Assembly (NCBI GenBank): GCA_964571145.1
Contig: CAZNAP010000001.1
Location: forward strand, 1-64,000
Length of the DNA: 64,000 nt
Origin: Suilimivivens sp964571145
Lineage (GTDB): Bacteria; Bacillota; Clostridia; Lachnospirales; Lachnospiraceae
Reading direction: 5' to 3'
The translations under genes and the position numbers were made by a program. Of this stretch, positions 35,342 to 44,128 are shown one piece after another (positions within the stretch are counted from its first letter, which is position 1; each line of letters starts with the position of its first letter). The notes beneath the pieces were generated by a model. The model did no database searches. It saw only the letters and a list, made by a program, of their open reading frames with translations, and was not told where the DNA came from.

Positions 35342-36214
35342 ATGATAAAAATATTAAATGGAATTCACGAAACCGTAGCCTATGATGCCTATCACGGTTT
35401 GAAACTTTATCATAACAGCGAAGCAGAGGATTATCCTGTCCATTGGCACACTGCTTTGGAAATCATCATGCCAATCAAAGGTGTTTATACGGTTATCATT
35501 GATAACGTTCCGCATACTTTTGACGAAGGCGATATTTGGATTACTCCACCGGGTACACTGCACTCTCTGACCGCTCCTCCCGAAGGAGAACGTATGATTA
35601 TGCTGTTCGACTACAGCCTGATTTGTAATGTAACCGGTATGGATTCGTTGTTACATACTTTACACCCCTATACTTTAATTACCAAAAAAGACTATCCTGA
35701 CTTAAATAAGAAGTTAGCTTTCTATCTGGAAGATGTCATTCGTGAATATGATAATCAAATGCCCTTTACAGAGGCCTGTATTTATTCCCTTATGATTCGT
35801 TTTTTTGTTGCTCTTGGTCGCACCAGTTTTAATGCTGATGTGAAATTCCCTGGAATTACCACCAGCAAGCAGCATGAATATGTAGAAAAATTTATGATGG
35901 TCTGCAACTATATTACCGACCACTGCACCGAGAACATCAGCGTAGATGAACTGGCTAGCCTGGCAGGCTTTTCCAAATTTCATTTTGCCCGTTTATTCAA
36001 GCAATTTTCCAGTTTGTCCTGTTATGAATATTTAACCCAAAAACGAATTGCACACGCAGAAAGTCTTCTGATTGAGCCGGATATTTCCATTACGGAAGTG
36101 GCTATGCGTTCCGGATTTAACAGTCTTTCCACATTTAACCGTATATTTAAGGCGGCTAAGAACTGTACTCCTTCCGAATACAAAAACCTCAACCGCCAAA
36201 ATTTAAAAAAATAA
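35342..36214 (+). CDS. AraC family transcriptional regulator
   Basis: A 290-residue regulator. The N-terminal cupin sensor has the metal/sugar-pocket pattern YPVHWHTALEIIMPIKG (about 29-45) and PPGTLHSL; the C-terminal AraC domain has two helix-turn-helix units (ISVDELASLAGFSKFHFARL at about 199-218; ISITEVAMRSGFNSLSTFNR at about 247-266). It lies between the GH67/GH3/importer operon and the GH2/SASA operon, divergent from the first, so it is the likely sugar-responsive activator. The good ribosome-binding site serves a five-codon upstream ORF whose TGA overlaps this ATG. Confidence 0.9.
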   Translation: MIKILNGIHETVAYDAYHGLKLYHNSEAEDYPVHWHTALEIIMPIKGVYTVIIDNVPHTFDEGDIWITPPGTLHSLTAPPEGERMIMLFDYSLICNVTGMDSLLHTLHPYTLITKKDYPDLNKKLAFYLEDVIREYDNQMPFTEACIYSLMIRFFVALGRTSFNADVKFPGITTSKQHEYVEKFMMVCNYITDHCTENISVDELASLAGFSKFHFARLFKQFSSLSCYEYLTQKRIAHAESLLIEPDISITEVAMRSGFNSLSTFNRIFKAAKNCTPSEYKNLNRQNLKK

Positions 36215-36310
36215 TATTAATGTGAATTTATCACCATTAAATTAAATAAGCAAATCACTCAAAGATAAACCAATCAAAATCACCCAAAAACAAACCAGTC
36301 AAAATCAAAA
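36215..36310 (-). repeat. 25-bp stop-anchored duplication at the 3' end of the large GH2 gene
   Basis: On the minus strand TTTTGACTGGTTTGTTTTTG plus GGTGA is followed directly by TTTTGATTGGTTTATCTTTG plus AGTGA. The first unit encodes the protein's final DWFVFG and stop; the second repeats them as DWFIFE and stop. Confidence 0.85.
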
Positions 36311-39300
36311 TAGCTGCCCGGCAGGAATACAAATGTGATTTCCCATTTTCCTGCCATGGGTGTCAATGTAAATTCTCGTTCCATCCACTCCTCGCATTGT
36401 GCAAATTCCACTATCTGCTTGCTTTCCTGTTCCCCATTAAAAAAGCGTACATGAATGGTATTATTTCCTTTTGGTGCGCGTCCTCTGATTCTTAATTGAT
36501 TGGCACTTCTTTCGCCAAAATCCATCTCTTCGAATTGAAGAGAAACATTATTTCCTATTTCTCTAACTGTCTGTTCTTCCACCCTAAAGCTGTCTCCGAT
36601 AATATGATTCGCAGAAGCAGCCTGCAGTACCGACCACGCCTTTTCATACTTTCGGAAGGAAAAGCCTTTGATATGTATTTTCTGACGTACCAAAAAGCTA
36701 AGTGTTGTAATGCCTTTTATACGCCTTGCCAACTGCCAAGTCTCTTCCTGATAAACATTCCATATACTGGGCTTTTGATAAATGACATCAGCCAGTAATT
36801 CACTGTCATCTTTACCCGGTATTCCTTCCCAAATTTGAATGGGGTATGCCTCATCATTTAAAGCAAAAATCGGTACAGTGATCACATCGGAACCTAGCGG
36901 ACCAAAGTCAATATTCTCATAAATAACACAGGTATCTCCGCCCCTCCCGGTAGCTACACCGCGTTCATTTCCATTACCCGCTTCCCCTATAATTGACGTA
37001 TAGAGACTGCCTGCTATAAAATCATATGGATTCAAATATGCCGGTCCTAATCCCTGTATTGTAAATTCCAGTTGAGAAATCAATCTGATTTGATTCGTTC
37101 CACTTTTTGACATACAGCGCAGTCGAAAGCTTCCATCTCCCAAAGCTTTCATAACAGCCTTGTTGCCTTCTTGTTTCACTGTTACCAAATTCGAATCTAC
37201 GCCGCTATCATTCACCACTCTGAAAAACAGTTCGTGATCCTCTGCGTTTGCCGGCTCTATTAATGCTTCCACCGTCAGTGTTTTCTTGTCCTGTGTAAAA
37301 GCGCGGCCTTCTTTGGCCTGCAGGATTATCTTTCTAACCGGAATTTCATCTGCTTTTCCCATCACTAAAGGAAGATTTTGATTTTCCTCCAATGCACTTA
37401 ATCCAGGCAAAGTCAGATCCATATCTTCTGCTTTCTTAGCAGAAAAAGTCATCTGTGCCTGTGCCAACCCTTTTCCTGAAACAGTCATCTGTATATCACC
37501 AGGCTCCAGTTTGGCAGCAATAATTGCCAATAATTTGCCGTTAAATAAACGACGACTGGTTCCCTTGTAGCTGTCATAATCTGTACTGTCACCGTTATCC
37601 AGACCCACCAGTCTTCCGACACCTGTAACCGCTACATTTACGCGATCGCAGGCATTTTCCACAGCATACCCATCCTTGTCCATCATACTGATTTCCACAA
37701 AAATCAAATCTCTGCCGTCTGCCTGCAGAATTTTTTTATCAGCATGTATACAAATCGAAGCAGAATTTCCAAAAGAATGTTGTTCACTTCTGGCTATTTC
37801 GTTTCCTGCTTCATCATACGCAATCGCTGTTATCACGCCTTCTCGATAGGGTACTTGATAATCTGCAAATATCTGTTTACCGCTTCCGGGTGCATGAGAT
37901 AATGTTTGTTTACCCTGACTGATTCCGTTTAAAAGCAGTTCTACCTGCGGTCCGTTTGAGCAAACACGCACATCAATCATCTGGCCTTCGTTAAAATCCC
38001 AATAAGGGAACACATGCACCATTGGTGCTTTTTGATAATCTGTCCATGCTGATTGCCATACATAATACGCATCTTTGGGAAAACCGGCAGTATCCAGTTG
38101 GCCAAAATAAGAATTTTTCGTATGGTACGGAGTCGGCTCTCCGATATAGTCAAATCCGGTCCATATAAACTGTCCCAAAGAAAATTCCATATCCCGATCC
38201 ATTGTAACGCAATCTTCTATGGAACGAGCGCCCCAACTGGTGGGACTGTTTCCAAGAGAGGAACACTGTTCGTCATCATCTGCCAGAATTCCTGCGTGTA
38301 ACGGGAAATGATAGACCCCTCTGCTTTGTACAATGGAGGAGGTTTCACTTCCATAAATAACCCAGTCCGGATGCTCTTTATGATGCTGTTCATAATATTT
38401 CTCCGAATAGTTATATCCTTGTATTTCTACTAACTCTGCACACTTCTGCGCATTTTCCCAAGGCATATAATTGGAACCTATGGTTACCCCGGCATTCCCT
38501 TCTGGATCAAATTTTCTTACCAGCTCCCGTAATCTGACGGTAATTTCCTGACCGTGCGCATCTGCATGGGTATCATAAATCTCATTACCGATACTCCACA
38601 TGATGACACTGGGATGATTCCTGTCTCTGCAAACCCAGCTTTCTACATCTGCCTCGGACCACTTCATAAAGAATCGTGCATAATCAAATTCTGTCTTAGA
38701 ACGTTCCCACATATCAAACGCTTCCGATATCAATAAAATACCCATTTCATCCGCTAACTCTACAAAACCGGGTGCCATCATATTATGGGTACCTCTTACT
38801 GCGTTGACACCCATTTCTTTTAATTTCTTAAATTTTCGTTTCATGGCCGCCGGATAAAAAGCAGCTCCCAAAGCACCCAAATCATGGTGTTCACAAACGC
38901 CGTTTAATTTCAAATGCCGATCATTTAGGAAAAATCCTTTTTCGGTATCAAACTTTATTTTTCTAAATCCAATTGTATTCTCTTCTTTTTGCAGCACTGT
39001 TTTATTTTGTAATACGATATCCGCTTTGATGAGTTCGGTCTGCAACGTATACAATACCGGATTTTCGACATCCCACTTTTGAGGGTTTTTCACCAGATAT
39101 TTTACACGATTTCCACCCGTTTCCAACTCCAGCTGTTCCATAGTAATTTCCTGTAATGTGCCGTCTGTTGTCTTCTGAAAGAGTCGTTGAACAATTTGTA
39201 CCTCATCAGTATCAGATAGCCCTTTTACCAATGTGTTTACCTGCAGGACAAAATCATCTCCCTGTGGCTGACTGCTTACATAAATACCATTTTCTTCTAT

Positions 39301-39738
39301 GTAAATCTTTTTTGTCTCTTTTAACCATACATTTCGATAAATACCGGCACCTGAATACCAACGACTGTTAGGACTTTGGAAACAGACACTGACCAAAATC
39401 TGGTTTTCACCCTGTAACAGAAATTCTGTAATATCCAAGGTGAATCCTGAATATCCATATTTCCATTCCCCTGTTTTTGCTCCATTCACATAAACCGTGC
39501 TGTCCATGTAAATTCCTTCAAAGCAAAGAAAGACCTTTTGCCCTGCGTTTTTCTCCCAGACAAAGGTCTTTTGATACCAGCCGATACCGTCCTTGTATAA
39601 ATTCTCTGAATCATAAATCAACCAGTCATGGGGCACATCCACCGGTTTAAATTCCAGCTTCTGTGCCTCTGCCTGTTCTTTCGTCGTCCCTAACGGTGTA
39701 AGCAAAAAGCGCCACCCGTCATTAAACAGATGTTTCAT
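36280..39738 (-). CDS. Large GH2 beta-galactosidase-like enzyme with DUF4982
   Basis: A 1152-residue protein without a signal peptide. Sugar-binding domain (about 1-180; RWYSGAGIYRNVWL), immunoglobulin-like domain, TIM barrel with acid/base Glu in VIMWSIGNEIYD (about 383-394) and nucleophile Glu in WVIYGSETSS (about 458-467), then DUF4982 (about 590-680) and further beta-sandwich domains, the last a carbohydrate-binding-like module (about 1010-1152). Likely acts on beta-galactosyl or related side chains of hemicellulose. Upstream partner is the SASA esterase 89 bp away. Its stop region is tandemly duplicated. Confidence 0.85.
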   Translation of the reverse strand: MKHLFNDGWRFLLTPLGTTKEQAEAQKLEFKPVDVPHDWLIYDSENLYKDGIGWYQKTFVWEKNAGQKVFLCFEGIYMDSTVYVNGAKTGEWKYGYSGFTLDITEFLLQGENQILVSVCFQSPNSRWYSGAGIYRNVWLKETKKIYIEENGIYVSSQPQGDDFVLQVNTLVKGLSDTDEVQIVQRLFQKTTDGTLQEITMEQLELETGGNRVKYLVKNPQKWDVENPVLYTLQTELIKADIVLQNKTVLQKEENTIGFRKIKFDTEKGFFLNDRHLKLNGVCEHHDLGALGAAFYPAAMKRKFKKLKEMGVNAVRGTHNMMAPGFVELADEMGILLISEAFDMWERSKTEFDYARFFMKWSEADVESWVCRDRNHPSVIMWSIGNEIYDTHADAHGQEITVRLRELVRKFDPEGNAGVTIGSNYMPWENAQKCAELVEIQGYNYSEKYYEQHHKEHPDWVIYGSETSSIVQSRGVYHFPLHAGILADDDEQCSSLGNSPTSWGARSIEDCVTMDRDMEFSLGQFIWTGFDYIGEPTPYHTKNSYFGQLDTAGFPKDAYYVWQSAWTDYQKAPMVHVFPYWDFNEGQMIDVRVCSNGPQVELLLNGISQGKQTLSHAPGSGKQIFADYQVPYREGVITAIAYDEAGNEIARSEQHSFGNSASICIHADKKILQADGRDLIFVEISMMDKDGYAVENACDRVNVAVTGVGRLVGLDNGDSTDYDSYKGTSRRLFNGKLLAIIAAKLEPGDIQMTVSGKGLAQAQMTFSAKKAEDMDLTLPGLSALEENQNLPLVMGKADEIPVRKIILQAKEGRAFTQDKKTLTVEALIEPANAEDHELFFRVVNDSGVDSNLVTVKQEGNKAVMKALGDGSFRLRCMSKSGTNQIRLISQLEFTIQGLGPAYLNPYDFIAGSLYTSIIGEAGNGNERGVATGRGGDTCVIYENIDFGPLGSDVITVPIFALNDEAYPIQIWEGIPGKDDSELLADVIYQKPSIWNVYQEETWQLARRIKGITTLSFLVRQKIHIKGFSFRKYEKAWSVLQAASANHIIGDSFRVEEQTVREIGNNVSLQFEEMDFGERSANQLRIRGRAPKGNNTIHVRFFNGEQESKQIVEFAQCEEWMEREFTLTPMAGKWEITFVFLPGSYFDFDWFVFG

Positions 39739-39797
39739 ATAAATATCCCATACCTTTCCTGCTTTATGTATCCACTTTATGATGATTTTCTCTGTAA

Positions 39798-39818
39798 CTA
39801 TTCACTCTGTGTTTAGTC
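39798..39818. repeat. Degenerate A repeat
   Basis: CTATTCACTCTGTGTTTAGTC, lying just past the stop codon of the SASA gene. Confidence 0.45.
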
Positions 39819-39827
39819 TCTCAATAC

Positions 39828-41744
39828 TTATTCAACAGCAAGTAAAAAAGGACTCATCGGAAAGCCCGAACGGTTGTAAATCAACGCTCCCGAATTCGTA
39901 TTCTTATAGCAATATCTCACTTCGGTCGGTTTGCCGGAGAAAGCCGTGCAGGTCAATACCAGTTTGTCATTATCTATCTTTGCTTTCGCCGGATAACAAT
40001 TGCCATCTTGCCCTACCAGTTCAAAATCCGTAATACGTTTTCCTTTGTTGGGAGAATAGGCATATAATCCACCTTTTGCATTTTTACAGGTTAAAATCAG
40101 CTGACATCCTCTACCCTCTTCCGGTGTACTAACTTCCTTCTTACTAATCTGAGGCCCGGTGCATTCCGAATGTATGCCATACATAGAATCTGCTGCCAGC
40201 ATAGCCAGTCTGGTTCCCACATCTTTTTTATTTAATGGATGTAAATCATTATCCTCTCCCAAATCGATTGCAACTACCATGCCTGTTCCCGGCACAGAAA
40301 GTGCCTGCCTTTGTAATTCACGCAATTCCGGCCAGCCGCTTCCCGTCTCATGCTCATCGCTGTCATATAAATCAATTAGGAAATTAGGAAGCTGCACATA
40401 AAAGAATGGCAGTTTTTCATCTCCCCAGTTTTTTCGATAACCGTCAATCATTCTCTTGGTTAAATCCAAATAATCATTCGGCTCATGGGTATTGGATTCT
40501 CCCTGATACCATAATACTGCACCAATGGTATACTTATGGCAAGGTGCCACCATACCATTATAGAGTCCCGTTGGTTTCCAACTGATAAAATCAGTTTCTC
40601 TGATTTGTGAACAAACCGCTCCAATCTGATAGAGCCAAAGTCCATCCAGTGGAATCTCCCCAATATCATTAAATATAGCATATTTTTTATCCGGTGTGAA
40701 CCTGCCTTGACCATTCTCGCATTTCACACGAATGACGATTTCATTATTTCCTTCTTTCAACAAGCCCTCCGGAATCAGATACTTGCGAGGTGGATATTGA
40801 TATTCTGTATTACCTACCTTAATCCCATTGACATATACAGTATCACTGTCAACAATCGTGCCAAGCCATAGTTTGGCAGCTTGTCCCGCCATATCCGCTG
40901 ACACATAAAAGTTTCTGCGAAACCAGACGCTGCCAATAAATTTGGCCAGTTCTGTATCCCTGAAAAAGAAGGGTAGCATAATGGGACGCCAGGTGGTTTC
41001 ATCCAGATGCTCGCTTTCCCAGTGCCCTTTTAATCCCATATCATAATGATCTAAAGCAGTATGCCAATCCTCCATCTGCTTTTGATTTAAAGCAATTCTT
41101 TCCTTCACAAAATCATCATCTGCATATCGGTCAGCCAGTTCTAACTGTCGTTCATAACCTGCCAGCATTTCTCTGCTCATCCAAGACTCAATTAAGGAAC
41201 CCCCGAGGCTGGTATTAATCAATCCAACCGGAACGCCTGTCGTCTGATAATGCTGTTTGGCAAAAAAGTACGCTGTAGCAGAAAACTGTAAAATCGTGTC
41301 AGTACCTGCTGATTTCCATTCTCCTGACTCCAGTTCCTCCAAAGGCGCATGGAAGTTTGTATGTTCGATTATCTTAAAAGTGCGAATCATTGTATTGTGA
41401 CAATTTTCTATTTCTTCCGGATATCGATCTTGCACACGTGCCATTGGTAATTCCATATTGGATTGACCCGCACATAAAAAAACATCTCCAACTAAAATAT
41501 CGCCGATGATTTCTTCATTACCTTCTTCATCATTGATACACATGGTATAAGGTCCACCTGCCACCTGTGCTTCAAGAGTGACTTCCCACTTGCCATCAGA
41601 TCCGGTAATTCCTATATATTCTTCACCCAAAAAACAGACCATGATTTTTCTATCGGGTAGGTCATAGCCCCATATATGAGTCCTCTTTTTTTGTTGCAAA
41701 ATCATACCATCACTAATCAGCCTTGGTAATCTCAATTCATTCAT
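39828..41744 (-). CDS. Sialate O-acetylesterase-like (SASA) carbohydrate esterase
   Basis: A 638-residue protein starting MNELRLPRLISDGM after GGGGGACAAGT. SASA/SGNH hydrolase halves: LCAGQSNMELPM with the nucleophile Ser (about 90-101) and AVLWYQGESNTHEP (about 420-433), with HPLNKKDVG near the end supplying the His. A jelly-roll domain is inserted between them (about 245-380; LWLGTIVDSDTVYVN). No signal peptide is seen. In a hemicellulose locus it more likely deacetylates xylo-oligosaccharides than sialic acid. Transcribed ahead of the large GH2. Confidence 0.87.
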   Translation of the reverse strand: MNELRLPRLISDGMILQQKKRTHIWGYDLPDRKIMVCFLGEEYIGITGSDGKWEVTLEAQVAGGPYTMCINDEEGNEEIIGDILVGDVFLCAGQSNMELPMARVQDRYPEEIENCHNTMIRTFKIIEHTNFHAPLEELESGEWKSAGTDTILQFSATAYFFAKQHYQTTGVPVGLINTSLGGSLIESWMSREMLAGYERQLELADRYADDDFVKERIALNQKQMEDWHTALDHYDMGLKGHWESEHLDETTWRPIMLPFFFRDTELAKFIGSVWFRRNFYVSADMAGQAAKLWLGTIVDSDTVYVNGIKVGNTEYQYPPRKYLIPEGLLKEGNNEIVIRVKCENGQGRFTPDKKYAIFNDIGEIPLDGLWLYQIGAVCSQIRETDFISWKPTGLYNGMVAPCHKYTIGAVLWYQGESNTHEPNDYLDLTKRMIDGYRKNWGDEKLPFFYVQLPNFLIDLYDSDEHETGSGWPELRELQRQALSVPGTGMVVAIDLGEDNDLHPLNKKDVGTRLAMLAADSMYGIHSECTGPQISKKEVSTPEEGRGCQLILTCKNAKGGLYAYSPNKGKRITDFELVGQDGNCYPAKAKIDNDKLVLTCTAFSGKPTEVRYCYKNTNSGALIYNRSGFPMSPFLLAVE

Positions 41745-41922
41745 TATACTTGTCCCCCGACTTAAAACAAAAAAATCCCACACTATATTTATACAGATAT
41801 TCTATATAAATATTAGTATAGGATATTTTTTTTCAGCTTTCTTTTCATTTCAAACGGAGTTATGCCCAAATATTGCTCTTATAATTGGTTTAATTAATAA
41901 AATAATCCTGTTTCTTTACTCA

Positions 41923-42159
41923 TTATTTCTTAATTAATTTGAAAACTCCAATAATAACGCAGGCACCAATTACAGCAGCAATAATACTTCCAACAAAACC
42001 GCCTAATGAAATTCCAATTAATCCCAACAGGAAATTGCCCACAATGCCACCTACGATACCGAGAATTGCATTTAAAATAAATCCGTTACTGCTCTTCATA
42101 ATAAGACCAGCAAGCCACCCTGCAATTGCTCCAACGATAATACTAATAATCCAACCCAT
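41923..42159 (-). CDS. GlsB/YeaQ/YmgE family membrane protein
   Basis: A 78-residue, three-helix, glycine-rich membrane protein (MGWIISIIVGAIAGWLAG; ILGIVGGIVGNFLLG), the transglycosylase-associated family. Homologues are induced by envelope or acid stress; molecular role unknown. Good AGGAGG site. Confidence 0.88.
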   Translation of the reverse strand: MGWIISIIVGAIAGWLAGLIMKSSNGFILNAILGIVGGIVGNFLLGLIGISLGGFVGSIIAAVIGACVIIGVFKLIKK

Positions 42160-42287
42160 TTCTTTTTCCTCCTAAATAATTGATGTTTTTACTATAGTAT
42201 CTATTCTTTTATCAGCAAATATATCGGTCACTGCATCGAAAACATGAAGAATAATAAATAGATTTGTTTTTTTTGTTTTTTTGATAT

Positions 42288-44006
42288 TCACACGCCTGCC
42301 AGGACTTCGAAGGTGCCCGCGATGTTCAAATACCCATATCCGTACTCCCGGTTGGGATAGACTTCGCCTGAGGTACGATTGGCACCACGAATAAGATAGT
42401 TTTTTAATTCACGGTTTTCCACCCAGCGCTGATTGCCTTCCACCACTGCCCACTGCATAAACTGTGCCGAGGCACCTGCGGTAATTGCAGCTGCCAAACC
42501 CGAACCAGTCCCTTTTCCTAAAATTGTACTGACATTCACGCCCGGTGCACAAAGGTCCGGTTTGATTTGACCCAGTCGGGTGTAGCCTCTCCCTGATTCT
42601 GCCCAAAAGCTACCGTCAGTATCCTGGTAAGCAGTCGTTGTAATAACCTCCCTGACATTTGACGGTTCTGTCAATGTTGTATAAGGAGACGGCCGTAAAA
42701 AGTAGGTGTCGCTTTCAATAAAATTACTGATTGGAAGCCACACATGAAATGTATTCTCTGCATTTTGCCCATCTGTGATAAATACACGCAGCGTCCAAAT
42801 TCCGGGAGTCGGGTCCACAAATCGGAAGAAAATAAGTTCTTCGCCTGAGCCCCGTTCAACCAGCACATGATACACTTGAATTCTGGTTCTCTCATAAATA
42901 AAGGAAAAATCCTGGCTGCTTTGACCTCGAAAATCCATTCTGGCCGTAGTCTCACCGCCGGGAGCTCGAATTGAAATTGCATGATTGGCAGAAATACTTC
43001 CCCACAGCTCTGCTGTGAAGCCATTCTCCCCATCCCCTACTCTGATTTCTACATTATCAGTAGTTTCCAAAAGTCCTTCCACAGTTGTTCCCACATAATG
43101 ATGTGCACTGTTGCCTTCATTTCCGCCACACACTATAATGGTTCGACTGCGCCTGGTGGCTATTTCGTTCATGTAATCAGCCAGTACGGAATGTCCCTCA
43201 TGGTCGCCCATATTACTTCCCAAGCCAAAACAAATCACCAATGGGCGGGTCAGTGAAATCGCATAGCTTTCCAGATAACGAAGTGCCACTAATAGATCAC
43301 TTTCTGCATAAGCCGGTTCATCCTCTGATACCAGATAAAAATCCCGTAAATGTTGTTTCGCTTCTCGAAGCTTCACCATTACAATATCAGCTTCAGGTGC
43401 TGCTCCCTGAAATCTGAGTCCGCTTCCCAGTGCAGATCCTGCTGCCACACTGGCAAGAGCTGTACCATGTCCATTGTCATCATAACTGGGAACCACCTCT
43501 CTGGGATTTTCACTCTGCAAAGCCATATTGATTATTTCTCTGCGATATTCTGTTCCATACAGAATACCAGCAGGCGGCTCACCGGTCTGTATGGTTTGGT
43601 CCCATATCCCTAGAATCCTGCTACTGCCATCTTCGTTTCGAAAAACGTCATTATCATACTGAATTCCTGTATCCAGAAAACCGATGACAACACCTCGACC
43701 AGTCAGATCCAATGGTTCACGCTGTACCTGCGTAATGCCGCTGCGAATCAGTGGTGTCGGATCAAAATTGCCCCCTCCCGTGAACTGTATCTGCATCAAT
43801 CCATATAATTTAGGAATGGCAAGGTAAGTATAATAAGGTATATTCAGTGGTGGAACCTCGTTTCTATTTACATAGGCAATACCAATTTCTCCGTCTACCG
43901 GCTGATAGACCAAATCTGTTATGTTGTCGTCAGGATCCAGCGGAACTATAAAATCCGTGACAATATCATAATAATCATTTGAAATGATTTTTTTCCTGTC
44001 TGTCAT
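42288..44006 (-). CDS. Csp-like S8 subtilase with Ser-to-Gly at the catalytic site
   Basis: A 572-residue subtilase with the insertion-rich layout of clostridial Csp proteins. The catalytic Asp is in GFLDTGIQYD (about 107-116) and the His in DDNGHGTALASVAAG (about 181-195). The segment aligning with the canonical SGTSMAAPHVAG reads TGSGLAAAITAG (about 513-524), placing Gly at the serine position. An adjacent Ser is displaced by one residue. In Clostridioides difficile CspC shows the same Ser-to-Gly loss and acts as a germination regulator rather than a protease. By analogy this may be a pseudoprotease. The start lies directly behind the clpX terminator with only a weak AGG before it. Confidence 0.8.
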   Translation of the reverse strand: MTDRKKIISNDYYDIVTDFIVPLDPDDNITDLVYQPVDGEIGIAYVNRNEVPPLNIPYYTYLAIPKLYGLMQIQFTGGGNFDPTPLIRSGITQVQREPLDLTGRGVVIGFLDTGIQYDNDVFRNEDGSSRILGIWDQTIQTGEPPAGILYGTEYRREIINMALQSENPREVVPSYDDNGHGTALASVAAGSALGSGLRFQGAAPEADIVMVKLREAKQHLRDFYLVSEDEPAYAESDLLVALRYLESYAISLTRPLVICFGLGSNMGDHEGHSVLADYMNEIATRRSRTIIVCGGNEGNSAHHYVGTTVEGLLETTDNVEIRVGDGENGFTAELWGSISANHAISIRAPGGETTARMDFRGQSSQDFSFIYERTRIQVYHVLVERGSGEELIFFRFVDPTPGIWTLRVFITDGQNAENTFHVWLPISNFIESDTYFLRPSPYTTLTEPSNVREVITTTAYQDTDGSFWAESGRGYTRLGQIKPDLCAPGVNVSTILGKGTGSGLAAAITAGASAQFMQWAVVEGNQRWVENRELKNYLIRGANRTSGEVYPNREYGYGYLNIAGTFEVLAGV

Positions 44007-44008
44007 AC

Positions 44009-44053
44009 AAAAAACCTGCTGTCATTTTTATTACTATATGACAACAGGTTTCA
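44009..44053 (-). terminator. Terminator of the clpX-like gene, abutting the subtilase start
   Basis: On the minus strand AAACCTGTTGTCAT pairs with ATGACAGCAGGTTT and is followed by T6, then GTATG, the subtilase start codon. Confidence 0.8.
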
Positions 44054-44128
44054 AAACGTCTTATTTATTCCACTATTCAGTTATTCATTTATTCAGCTAT
44101 TCTATGATTCTGTTATTCCATTAGTTTC
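44054..44128 (-). repeat. 8-bp degenerate tandem array at the 3' end of clpX
   Basis: About seven consecutive 8-base units of the form NTGAATAR or NGGAATAR on the minus strand. The first contains the last codons (ME) and the TAA stop of the ClpX-like gene. Confidence 0.65.
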
